DNA of 64,000 bases from Paragonimus skrjabini miyazakii (lineage: Eukaryota; Platyhelminthes; Trematoda; Plagiorchiida; Troglotrematidae). The notes under the pieces were generated by a model. That model saw nothing but the letters and a program-made list of their open reading frames with translations, did no database searches and was not told the origin of the DNA. This document shows positions 33,235-44,960 of this stretch, one piece after another; the stretch's first letter is position 1; each line of letters opens with the position of its first letter. The position numbers and the translations under genes are program-made. Location: the NCBI GenBank assembly GCA_014338405.1, contig JTDE01000210.1, positions 45,137 to 109,136 of the forward strand, given 5' to 3'.

Positions 33235-34598
33235 TGAGGCGTGACCACGGAAGGTTCAGTGTTTTGACCGGACGTTTTTGTGAGCATAACGGGATGAGTG
33301 CTGGCTGACTGCAATGGCTTCTGCGATGGCTAGTAAACGACCTTTGGCCAACTTCGATTACGCTCCACAGACTCAACTGATCGACATAAAACAGTCGGCC
33401 TGATTGATCAGATGGTTAGGTTCTAGCAAATGCGCGGCGAGCACCGATGAACAAGACCCCATCAAACCTCGAGGTAGTCACGACGGATGATGTTACCGGT
33501 TGCGTTCAAATAATCGCTTTGTTGTACGGCCCATTTACCCCGTCCCACAGAAACAAACGAAACGGCAAACACAGAAAGAAGCATTATGTACAGACAGTGT
33601 ATATTTCAACTGAGGACGCAAAACCGATGTGGAAGCAAATCAGACATGTAGTTGAGCTGCGAAACAGGTTTTGTTAATAGCTACGTTGGGTTGTGTTTTT
33701 ATTATCGTTATCGACTTTGAATGGTAATAAATATAAACAGATTTTTGCCTGCGATTTGCCGTGTATATACTTTTACACTAATTAACATGTACTTAAAAAA
33801 CTGCTATCGAAAGCCATTTTCAAAGAGTGTGTTAAATACAAACTGTTTCTCTTCTTTTATCTTGTCATCCGGATATATTTTTAAGGCTCCACCTAGTAAA
33901 CATCGGACCAAGTTCATTTTTGTCTGAATGGTACACAGCTATCAAAAATAGCATATTGTCCTGACCACGTTTCTTTACAGTATACTTTGCGTTGTATTGT
34001 GCCACCTTCACGACGTAACATGAGCACGTCTAGAAACGCCTTACATACGTACAATTCGTGTTCCAGGGTGAACCGGCTATTTTTGTGGGTAGTTGAAGTG
34101 TAACAGTGTTTTAATTATGCTTTCAGATCCACCTGCCATACAGACAATATCGTACACGTAACGTTTTTGTAGAGCTAATGACTTTATTTGGTTTACTAAT
34201 GAACTGGTTCTAAGCTTTGTCGTAGAAATGTTGGTCAATTATTGGCATAAAAATGACCTATTTGCTACTCCGTCTTTTCGGCGATATAACTCATCGAAAA
34301 ACCTAAATTGAACGTTGTAAGTGCAATGGTACAAAAGCTTGTTTAGCTCATCCACTAGTATCTTCACCATTATACCAGTGTTCTCTATATACCGACCGAG
34401 AAACTCAAGTATCTCACTCAGTGGGAAATTTGTGAATAGAGACGTAACATCCAGCGATAATAAACGCATTCCCTTTGTGTTCAGTTTCCTTATCGTTTCG
34501 ACAAATTCAAAAGAGTCACTAAGACTATCAATCGCTGTTTTTCTCCTCACTTGTCCCGACAACTCGATTAGCCATTCTGTCATTGCGTTATACAACAA
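33235..34598 (-). pseudogene. Penelope-like element: RT and GIY-YIG endonuclease (PLE-2)
   Basis: Minus strand, high to low coordinates: LYNAMTEWLIELSG, LSLDVTSLFTNFPLSEILEF (RT box with the first catalytic Asp), LYHCTYNVQFRFF, YRRKDGVANRSF (normally 'DGVAMGSPLG'), then after a frame change ALQKRYVYDIVCMAG, the Y.DDIF box with its first Asp turned to Tyr (34143-34160). Degraded thumb to about 33720. The endonuclease follows in about 33620-33235: FCVCRFVCFCGTG, GRTTKRLFER, VLAAHLLEPNHLINQADCF and LLAIAEAIAV (Glu helix retained), ending near NVRSKH. Several stops. It is the most complete Penelope copy in the window and is antisense to the host gene. Confidence 0.8.
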
Positions 34599-37500
34599 AT
34601 TGCAAATATCTCATTATTTACACAATACATCTGCTTTTTTATACTTTTGGTTTTCGACGTTTTATTCGTTTCACTAACGATATTCTGCTATTGTGCCACT
34701 AACCTGTTGGTGAACTCGGAATCATTGACAAATAGTTCAAACTCTATTTTCAAAGGTGATATTTAATTCGCATGGCCGAAGGTTATACTATCAATTAGAT
34801 ATCGGGCTATTCCAGTAGAATACAGACTGAACTTAGGGTAAACTGTGTAGATTTGCTTGCTTTTAAAATTCTCTTAGTCTGACAGTACGTTTTGTAACGA
34901 ATTTTTGTCTCTTCGGCCAAGTTTGTTTCTCCAGGAAGAAAATGTGGAAAAATTAGCACTAGTGACGGGTTACTTTGATCATTGATCCACACAGGAGTTA
35001 CTGTACAATGTTCACAGATAAACGGTCATCGACTGCCAGCCGTTGAATAGAGATCACTTATTGATTGCTTGTGGTGGATCCTGACTACTCAGCGCATAGT
35101 CAGAGCTTGAGGCTAACAAAGTGGAACGACTGTTCATAAATTTGTGAAAAGGATGGGTATCGTCAAGAGTGGCAGACCAAACATTTTTTGCCCAGATGTG
35201 ACTGAGTAGAAGTTTGAGGCAGAAAAAATACTGTGCTCATGTGTTGGTGTTACAACTGATGTAGCACCATGTGTTCAACATTGTTGTGTACAGGTACATT
35301 CCGGTATATGGGAAACTGTTTGCCAGCATTCTAAGATTGTTGGGTGGAAGGTTGACCGTTAGAAACTTGTTCAGAAAATATCTGCCAGATAAGTTCGCGG
35401 AAGAAAATGTTAGTCACAACGAAATCTGTTTACGAGACTTAACACTAGTCTACTGTGATCCGTAGCACTCCTGTGATTTTTTGATGATCTATTTGACACG
35501 TTATAATTTTCATATATAATTCGTGTTAACACTAGACAAGATTCGGTATTCCTTAGGAAGAATTTCTAAGGAAAGTACACACTCGCAGGGTTACAAAACG
35601 TTTTCAATAGTTGCTCTTTTTAAGCGTGAAACCTAACTAGAACTGTAAGTGAATCACTACTGGAAGTTGCAAATTGACCCATTCACTCCGTTTCCCAAGA
35701 AGAAACGAAGGAGGTATTTTTTGTTAGATGATATTCAGCTAATTTTCGTATAGGCGACAAAACCAATCGCTAGACTATTGTCAGAGACGTCAGTGAACAA
35801 TCTTCACGCACCGTTCTAGCAATAGAATCTGATCTGCATTTGTCAAGCCGAAATCCATCAGTTGATGATGTGAGCGTGTGCTTCGGGCCCAGTACTGATA
35901 AATTGTTGCACATATGAGTGAAGTATTCACAAACGCGTTGGCTCAGTCATGGTGTGTAGCATGGTTTCGCCTGTATGCATGCCGTAACTACTTAACGTTA
36001 CACCCTGAGCTAGGTCGTTTTTTTGTTTTGTGTTCTAGCCTATAATAGTAAACACGTGTGCAATGTAACTGTTTGTTTCAGTTCCGTGTGATTGCTGCAA
36101 GATCCATCAGACAAATTTTTAGTGAGCGGTACTTAACAGCACAGTTTTTTTGGAGTGTCTCAAATGAGTTAACTTGCTAAAAGTAATCTTGTTGTAACTC
36201 TAACATGGGACTGTACCTAGTTTCACACTTTTCACAAACTACGTCAATCTCATAATGAATGAATTGTGGAGGAGTTACATGGCTTCCACCTAAGAAGGAA
36301 TACCTCTATCGAAAAAAACACCAGTGATTTTCTATTCATCTCCTAAGTTATTAATATAGCCTTAACATAATGAAACAAGTAAGGACTTATTAGTGATTAC
36401 AGCGAAATAATCCACCACCTAGGAATACGGCCTAGCTATTGTTTAGACGCATTGCAAAAAATTGGTCAGGAACTACTATAGGCCGAATAGCCCGCAAATT
36501 ACGTAAGCATGTGCAAAACATACAGTCCAACCACTCTCTTGGTCATTTATCGCCAAACCACTTAAAGTCCAAGCGACTGAACACAGAAGAGTGCATGACT
36601 CGTTAGGGCTCGCTCATATCATATAGACATTTGAGAAAGTCACAGAACAGCCCTCGTCATCTGCTGTTCGCAGTCAGCGCACTGTTTCAAGTATGATTTT
36701 GTATTTTTTATGGTAGCGCCACCTCATCAAATATCGTCCCTTGACAGGGTTCATGATGTGAATTTGCAACCGGAATTTGGTCGTACCAGACTACATACAC
36801 GACAGTTTTGCGATTCATCAAATGGTCTGTGGAGACACTAGACCTCCCCGCTACGCTGTATAGATCACACAGAACAACAATGAATGGAAGAAACCCGTGA
36901 ACCATACCCTAGTACATTTAAAGTTGTCCCCCAAATTGCTGAACGTTATCTTCGGAATCCACATGATTTGCTGAAGAGTTCCATCTGAATTTTTTCGAGT
37001 GTATTCACTTAAACGTTAACCCCTGTTATTTAAATATTTCCTTCCCGAAAGGAGATCTATTTTTAGCTTATTTTCGTAACGATTACGAAATTTCTAGAAC
37101 CCGTCTACCATCTACTAACCTTCTGTTTCATCAACAAATGTGTTGACATTTTGACTACTGGTCGAATTATTCCGGAACAAAAAATCTCTAGTATTCACCT
37201 GCAGAAGTGACGTTAGTTTGTGTCATTTGCGTTCGATTAAATTTCTAAACAAAAGCCAGAAGTGTTGTATTGCATGATGTATCTCTCTAGATCATTTGCT
37301 GCGGTTTTGCAAATACATTAAGCGGTGGGACTTAGTTATACAGAAACGGAAAAAAAGGCCTACGCTGTAAAAGATACGTAGAGAATTGCGTATACATTTT
37401 CAAGCTAACACCTGATGCATGTAGATTACCACGGACAATCCGTCCCCAGGAAATAAAGAGTGTGGTTCAATAATCATTCTGTCTCCACAATGAACTCCAT

Positions 37501-40500
37501 GTCCTGATTATTACTGCCTCTGCAATCCGTAACATTGACTGGTTTTTTGCTAGATAAAGGATGCGAAACGCTTCATCCAACTCTATTTGAAGTAGACCAA
37601 TGTCGAGCGGTGCATGATACAGGTTTGCTTGCTATCTGGTGTTGAAATTATATTTGACCACACAGTATCTTTACACCTGAGCCTGTCTCTAGCTCGCATC
37701 CAAATGTGCTCCTTGGCTCATGGACGTAACTAATTTCCTGTTCTGTCATTCCAGTTGGTCAAACACACACATACAAAGTAGTGAACAGAGTGGAATTTGA
37801 CATGCCAAAGAAATGGCGTTTTCACAAGTAAGATCGATGTTCGAGTGATTGAGAAGACCGGAATTGGTCTGGTCACATCAGACCTACATGCAACTGCTTT
37901 ATTCAACGCATTGCTAGCAAGTTGTTAACACGGTTACTGCCGAAATGTAATCCCAAAAACCCTTTGATTTGGTAACGGTTAGCAACTTTGCTTGGTATTC
38001 TTTAGGTTTATTATGTTTGTCTACGAGAGCCGTAAAATGTCCGTTTCCCCTCAACGTGGTTTTATCAGATTTATTTTTATGAGCAGACTGGCTACGTAGA
38101 ACAGTGTTCGAACCAACACTTCTCTGTAATGAAAACTTTACGGGTAAAAAAAGGTAACCAGACTGTATGTGTTTACAATAGAATGAAAATATTCGATTGA
38201 ACCTTCAAACAACTGTTTAAACTAGACATTTATAGATGTAAGCCAATCGTCAACCTCAGGTTCACCTATAAATCTAAGATGCATACTGGGTTGTCCGTGA
38301 GGCTCTTAAGCTGGTTCGTTTCATTTTCATTTCACCTTCCAATCAGTTTATTTTTACTATAATGATATAATGCTGCGCATCATTGACGGTGGCTACTGCA
38401 TTCTACTTACAGTATGCTATACATATATCAATTACATATGGCCCCACTGGACTTTCTACAGCATCGCTGGTCATTCGTCTATCTTTTTCATTTTGATGGT
38501 GGACATTGACGTTAGACATGCACAATAAAAGAAACTGGTCGAAAACTGTCGTTGGAAAATCAGTTGACACGTCTGACTGTTTTGTATATTCACACTTACC
38601 GTTCACGGCTACTTCATACGACACTTCTGACAGTGATAAACTAGTGTCTAAGCTAACCATGTTTTCCATTCATATTTGTCGGACCGATGAGTTAATTTAT
38701 TTCGAAACTATTTCCCAGTGTAGTTTACACTACTGACTGTTTGGCTGGCAACAATAACTTCATTGGCCACTCTGCCAACGAGTTGTTTGGAAGTGTAACC
38801 AACAACCGTGTTGATCTCAGTGGATTTGTACACTTTTGGTAAACAGCTCGGTTGAATCGACTGGATCACTCTGAGTTGGAGCCAGTTGGCAGTACTCGTG
38901 TCAATACGTTCGTTTCCTAGTAGCTGCTTAGTCCCAATGTTGATTTGACGTTCATAGTCGGTTGTATTATCAACAATGACATCTAGAACGTATCTGTCTA
39001 TACCTCCTGGGAATTATGTCAATCGTTGCGCACTTTTTTAGCGACCCGAAAGTACTATGCCAGAACCTTTATCTGGTTACTAACTTGTTAAATTAATATT
39101 GACCTCTAGGCACAGATCCAAACGTTTTGGTAAAAATCTAATTTTGTGTGAACTTAACTCTTCAGTGCTGGTTATCGAGCTCAAATAATCGGACAACTAT
39201 GGTCATTCTTTTAAAAAAAGAAGTCGAACTGAGCATCTTTCCATCAGACTATTCAAGTATAACTAATGTTTCGAGGGTGTTGTGTTTGACGTAATGCTCG
39301 CGAGAGGTGAGTCATACCTCATCTGTTTTAAAACGGTTCTAACTGGCAAATAATTGACTTATGATGATGAAACCTAGAACAATTAGTTCCGACCTGTTTT
39401 GCGTTGGGTAAACAACATTTGCCATATCGTGCGCCGTTCGTAAATCAATATTTCATCGAATAGCCAAATGCCCTGAAATGTTGGCTGACTATACCGACTA
39501 CGAAACTTTACACACTTACGGACCAGATAATTTTATTAACGATGAAAGCAATCCCGTTAATGACAAGAAAGGAGTCAGTATTGTATGTATGTAATGTGTT
39601 TCACAGTCCGTAAACGTTTTGTGTGTTGGTTGAGTATTATTTTTGTGGTTAATCGAGAAACAGTTTACTTTTTACTTACTAATGGCTGTTGTTGTAACCA
39701 CACCGCTAGATCAAGTGATACCGTATCATTCCAACCTTCGGTTAACCATAGTGAATCCAATACCACAAATAAGTTTTCGGTTGAATACGCCCTAAAAGAT
39801 AAACTGATTTTGGTTCTTAGGCGAAAACGTGCACTGCCATTCCAGTGTTAATAATCCGTTCAAAGTGTTCAGTTCAGCTTTCTGTAACTATCTTATTGCG
39901 TCATCACTCAAATTAAGTTTAAAAGTCATTTTTATATCTATCCTGGTGATTGGGTGTTAAGCTGCCTAAAGTTCTATGGTTCATAGTAGGTAGGATTTTG
40001 TGCAGTTCCGGTGTAGGTAGTGGCACAAGTTTGTCAGTCGTTCTTCCAACTCAGTGAGTGGATAGAAAAGTGTTTGCAAGGTCTGATGACAGTAGAAATA
40101 AATAACCTTTTTCACCAGAAGAGGAATACGCAGTTGATATCCATGACTAACACTATGCAATTCAATGTCGAAAAAACGGTCGGAATCCAGTGATATACTG
40201 TATACTGTACAGTGTACAAGAAAACGTAAATCTGTGCTATTATGGGCTCATGTTCCGTTATTCTGCGCCTGAACCCAAAGGAACTCTCACTCTGTAATAA
40301 CAACTATCCGCGAATTACATTTAGGTCACATTCACCAGTAAATTGCACTGATTCCCCGGCATCTCTTATGTGGACAGACGTCAGTACTAGTATGGATGGA
40401 CTTGGTACCTATCAACTCTGAATGTAAAGTGGTGTCCTGCAAGCTGTAGTTCCTTGAGCTGATTGACAAACTGACTACACCAGTTCGTTGATGCATCTCG

Positions 40501-42639
40501 AATATGTGCTGAAACCGTTTGTTCTTCAGTTTGCCAAAAACAGATTACACCATTCTCGTGTGCAATTTTACAACTTTGTACGTGATGAACATTTTCAGTT
40601 TGTGATATTTCAGATCATACTTACAGGTCAGATAGAAAGGAGTCTTACTTAAACAGATCCTACGGTGCGTAGATGGTCGGTAGCGGCTTAAACTCGGTCG
40701 AAAGTAGACGGTTACAGGATCTATTATGAAAAATATTAAACATCGTGTGGAATCCTAATAAAAGTTCCCTGTTGAACTATAAGTGCCTTGAATTTTTACG
40801 ACCTCGACTTCAGTCATTCGACAGTCGTTGCAGTTTTTCCAGATTTCCTCATCACCGTCCATTGTAGTCATAATTGAGGTGACCAGTTTGGGTGTGTAAA
40901 ACACACAAGTAATTGGATCTTCTTTTCTAAACTGTTAAAACTCAAGATAGACCCAAATTCTAAGACTGTTTGGAATATACCTGTGCTTCCAGAAAGCCGA
41001 TTACTTCTCAATTTGTTTTTCTAGGTTCATTGTTAGGTATTGTACACATAGCCGATAGTTACCGGGAGCTTCCTGTAATGCATCACATACTGATTCTTAA
41101 CCCCAATGACTGTCATTGCAAGAGAGTAACATAATTTTTTCTGATTCTCTACATTCCGAATCGCCAGACTCACCTTGAACACCAGGAAACGGATGGCTAA
41201 CATATTTCTCCAAACTTTACACATTTGCAAAATATTTTCACTTAGTGGTCTCAGTCCGCCATTGGCGATGCCATGACTTTCACCATCTGCTTCAGTCAGA
41301 CAGGTCGGTTCGTCTATCGAATCCGGAACATTCTAAATGATGAACTTGCTATTCCTGGTATCAAGAAACTAACAGTTACGAACTCGTGACTTAAGCATAA
41401 GGAATCAGCAGATGAATAGGTGTCTCCAGGGAGTTATCTCTGCTGAATAGGTTCAGCCATGTTCATCCTTGTAATTCGCCTTTTGCACTAACTGAGGTCG
41501 ATTTTGGCGCTTTTACTGAAGAAGTCATTGAGGAGATTCTTATCTCATTTATAGCAAAAGGTGAGCGCTAAAAATTGTCTATCGTCGTAATATTAGTTGC
41601 GGAAGAAGATCTGTAATGACATCTGTTCAGAAGATTCGTTCGTAGTATTGGAAAACTAGTCTACAAGATGGAATTACATTCAAAATGACATTCAAAAGAA
41701 CCTTAGACAATACGGTAATGCGACCTGTTGACAGATGCATGCCACTTCATGTTAATTTGTTAGATACCGCTTTTTGATTAACCACAGCACGTTGAGTTTT
41801 GGAAGAAGGATGTGCTTCCTCTAGTTTGACAAAATAAATCTTGATGAACAACAAGAATTGTAGCACCCTGTTGTCTTCCCTACCTAACTTTCTCTCCATC
41901 CTGTTTGGTCGTCGTTCAAGTGATTTTGCAGCGTAGTTTGTTATTTGTGTTCAGATTGCACAGTGAACCTTGGTTAAATTTCTTTTGTGGCTGAATTTTT
42001 CGAAGAAGCTGGTTCTGGTATAATTTTTTACGCAAACACCATTGACTGTAAGGTGTTAACTAGCAATCTATCCAGTCGGTTATTTTGCGAATAACTGGCT
42101 GGCAACGGATGTATTCAAAAACCAGGCAACGGAACATTTAAACATTTCTTGAACTAATGGTATCTGAAGTTTATTTGGATCTATCTCCCTAATGAACCAC
42201 AAATTGCAGTTCAAGGCATAGAGATCATTTTAAACATTATGGCCAAATGTGATCGAGGTACATTAACAAATGTGACTACGCAGAAAATGAATGTGTTTTC
42301 AGAAGCATTTAGGACAAATTTAAAATGGCTATCGACTGATGGCGTCAAAAACACAACGAAGTAGAATGACCATCATTTGGGCAGGTCGTGAATGTCAGTG
42401 AATAACTTTGGAATTCACGCCGCATACAATAACTGTAATTGTTTGCATAACGTTATTTGCACGCCAGGTGCTTGAGTGAATAGGGATTTGCCCAACTTGC
42501 GTGTTGATCATTTGTAATATTCGAGCCTCGTAACCGAAGGCCAAAGAAAATGACTCGAATTCATTGATGGCTGGTACACTGGTATTTTTTTCGGGCAGCA
42601 GAATTTAAGGCGACGAACCTACGGAATAACTCACTTCGA

Positions 42640-42775
42640 CAGCGAAACTTATGCAACTGATAGTCGCGTAAAGATGATCCGTATGTATTAATGCGAGGGC
42701 TTGCTGGTTCAAACCACTTCCACAATAGCTCTGCTTGGTGATTCCAAATTAGGACGAAACCGGTCATGGTATATC
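42640..42775 (+). ncRNA. SM-alpha-like SINE remnant with a decayed hammerhead ribozyme
   Basis: A B-box-like GGTTCAAACC (42706-42715) is followed by TTGGTGA (42735-42741; canonical CTGATGA with two changes), TTCC-AAATTA-GGAC (helix II, three pairs left), GAAA, ACC/GGT (helix III with no loop) and the cleavage triplet GTC ending at 42765. This follows base for base the layout of the schistosome SM-alpha hammerhead as I remember it. Helix I no longer pairs, so it should be inactive. Different helix II and loop from the 15851/20251/55635 family, so it is a second lineage. Confidence 0.55.
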
Positions 42776-43254
42776 GGCTAGAAGGGAAACCCCGTAAAAC
42801 AGTACACTACATAAACGGATGGTTTGTTAGACCAAATAAAATATGCCTGTGATTTAAAATAACACGGATAAGCAAAAAAAATACAGACTGTAATAAGTGT
42901 AAAAGAACCTCATAACCATACTGTCCCACAGTGTACTGTTCTGCCTCGATCAATAACTACTACTAAGGGTGCATGGATGCCCGTAACATCTCACTGTCAT
43001 GGGAGGATATTAGGAACATGGATGCAATGTTTTTAGTTCAAGTAGCCGTATGGAGAACATGCTGGGAATTTTGGCTTGTATTTTAGTAATTTTGGACATT
43101 GTAGCGGTATACCAATTTCATGAGTTATTTTGATCAACAGCAGTGACCGTTAAGGTTGGTAAATTTCATCAAGACGTCATAAGACAGAGTGCGAAAAACA
43201 AGAAGTGACTGTTCGCGAGTGACAGTAAAGGCTAATATTAGACTACGCACATAA

Positions 43255-44050
43255 TAATTGGCTAGGCCCTGACCGGACGTTGACTGGCTGTTACGTCACA
43301 CGGTCAGGGTCGAATTATTGTGTGGTTAGATTGGGTGTAATTGATTGGTGGCCACGGAAGTTGCAAAGCCTGAAAATATTCCTTTGAGAACACAGTTTAG
43401 GGTTGCGTAATCTAATAGCAATCGATTCGGTGGTCGCCAGAATGCGCTGGCGGGCTGTTTTTGGTTGAGTGTTGACAACTCTGTAGACAACCTGGAATGC
43501 TTTGCTGATTTCTATGTGATGGTTGGTGTCAACTAGATGTGCGACAATGGCGCTGGTAGCCGACTTACGACAACCGGTTCCAATCCAAGCTGGATGATGT
43601 TTCTTGATCCTTTTTGACATGCGCCTTCTCGTAAGACTATTATATTCTGCAGTACAACAGCAGCATGAAAATGAATACACGAGCATTGATTGATAGTGGG
43701 CTGGTAACTTGTCTTTCAGGCTCAATCTTAACATCGACATTGTTGTGAACCAACTTCTTAAGGTTGCCGCTGGAAAGGTACGTTTAAGTGATCGGTACAT
43801 GCAGCGGTTAAACTGATCTGCTACAATATCCCCTTTAAACGGGAGTTTTTATAAACACGGGTTTCTTTTCAGCTGTGGACATTACCTCATACGAGATTTT
43901 GGCCTTCATATTTGAAATGATGAATTGCTCCGGATAGCCGTTTTCCCTCAATAGGTTTTGAACTGTTTTCAGTTCCTGCTCTACTGCGTCACCGGAACAA
44001 ATGTTTCTTGATCTAGTTGCCAGGCGATGCCAATTTCAATCCAGTCACGG
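43255..44050 (-). pseudogene. Penelope-like element: RT thumb, GIY-YIG endonuclease and 3' tail (PLE-3)
   Basis: Minus strand from about 44050: HRLATRSRNICSGDAVEQEL, LLRENGYPEQFIISNMKAK and AEKKPVFIKTP in one frame (43840 side), then the 161-codon frame 43800-43315 with LKRTFPAATLRSWF, LKDKLPAHYQSML, VYSFSCCCCTAEYNS (normally 'YIG', here 'YNS'), RRRMSKRIKKHHPAW, SAIVAHLVDTNHHIEISKAF, ATTESIAIRLRNPKL. The nuclease tyrosine/isoleucine core is damaged, but the Glu helix and His remain. Below 43315 a non-coding tail with a perfect inverted repeat follows. A second copy of the same subfamily lies at 52440-53370. Confidence 0.8.
43267..43309. repeat. Hairpin in the Penelope 3' tail
   Basis: CCCTGACCG (43267-43275) pairs perfectly with CGGTCAGGG (43301-43309); inside it GACGT (43276-43280) can pair with ACGTC (43293-43297). 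The same 54-base interval is recognisable, with the hairpin partly lost, at about 52448-52501. Confidence 0.6.
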
Positions 44051-44654
44051 GTTATAGTAGAAAGATAACGTCAAATTACATTGGTCAAGCGGTTTGATAT
44101 AAACTATGAAATTCACCTCAATTTCCGGTCAACCTATTCGCCAGATGTGGGCCTCGTAAGAACAGTCGTAGTTACCTTGGTCGTACAATGTGAGAACAAG
44201 AATTCCCACCTGTTCTCTGTAAAACCGAAGCATCTGTGTAAACGACTTTAGCAGAAAATACCACCAACTGTACTAATTGACAATATAATACTGCGAATTA
44301 ATGGGTTAACTGAAACACAAGACGATAGCACATGTCAATGAAACTAACGTCTGTTTTTTGTCAATTAAGTACTCTTATCTTGATTTTTAATTCTCCGAAA
44401 TGGGAAAATTTTAGCCTTGCTTCTATGTCTTATCGATACCTATTCTGGATGTTTAAACGAATCGTTGATAGTTTTGTGTATTACGCCATTGTTGTTCATG
44501 CCAAGAAATGCATTTTCTTCAGCGGTTCAGTATGGTTGTTTGCTAACAACCGTTTGCTGACATTCTGCAGCACTGTGATTAAACCAACTTGTTGTCATTC
44601 CAATCACACCTTAACATTCTTTCTTTCTGTTCTCGGTCCCCATCGTCCTGACAG

Positions 44655-44960
44655 ATTCAGTGGAGTGAATTCGATCGGCAGGATGCAGTGCATATTGCCC
44701 AGCTCATCAGCGGGATTGGTGCGTGTAATCAGTTTATGGTTTTGGTGAAAACTATATTACACCATATGGGCCGGTTCAACACCGATCGATGTGGCGTCAA
44801 GCCAGTAGTGATCCAACCAACTACATGCGCTAGCCCAAACAAAGTGTTGGTCTTCCACTTGATAATAGACACGAGAGACCAGGCTTATTTGCAGACTAAG
44901 ATGAATGAATGGAAACTGCCGAATGTTGCAGTTCATTTTTATAATATAGCCAAATATATG
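44655..44960 (+). CDS. LARGE: LARGE-like glycosyltransferase, exon 2 (GT8 N-terminal part)
   Basis: A 306-base exon (102 codons, phase 0 to phase 0) lies between CCTGACAG and GTAAGT. It reads AVHIAQLISGIGACNQFMVL then VKTILHHMG, corresponding to the LARGE block 'IHVAIVCAGYN....LVKS.LFHR', and later NKVLVFHLIIDTRDQAYL, then NEWKLPNVAVHFYNIAKYM, corresponding to 'PLHFHLI.D.IA...L...W.VP.V.VDFY.A'. Between the two blocks is an insertion of about 21 residues with two Cys (GRFNTDRCGVKP...TTCASP) not found in the vertebrate proteins as I know them. LARGE enzymes are Golgi glycosyltransferases that extend matriglycan (xylose and glucuronate) on dystroglycan; here the function is inferred from family only. 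The acceptor could instead be at 44660 (ATTCAG), changing two codons. Confidence 0.75.

Larger units (their letters stand above)
30860..44654 (+). other. Intron 1 of the LARGE-like gene
   Basis: About 13.8 kb between the donor GTAAGT and the acceptor CCTGACAG. It holds an antisense Penelope-like element (33235-34598), another at 43255-44050, and an SM-alpha-like hammerhead remnant (42640-42775). The remainder (31-33, 35-42.5 kb) has no recognisable protein on either strand; open frames such as 39585-39851 (+) or 38403-38669 (-) have no motif. The + frame at 33447-33677 is the antisense of the Penelope endonuclease. Confidence 0.5.

Noticed and set aside
33447..33677. 76-codon + strand frame with a basic stretch
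   Set aside because: It is the antisense of the PLE-2 GIY-YIG endonuclease, whose blocks read clearly on the minus strand.
35271..35465. 64-codon + frame, initially suspected exon
   Set aside because: No splice signals flank it in a useful phase and no family recognised.
43256..43320. Penelope tail as a hammerhead ribozyme
   Set aside because: Neither strand has CUGANGA followed by GAAA; only a hairpin is supported.
44332..44748. 138-codon + strand frame before exon 2
   Set aside because: It is out of frame with the GT8 exon and has no motif; it overlaps the intron end and the acceptor at 44655.
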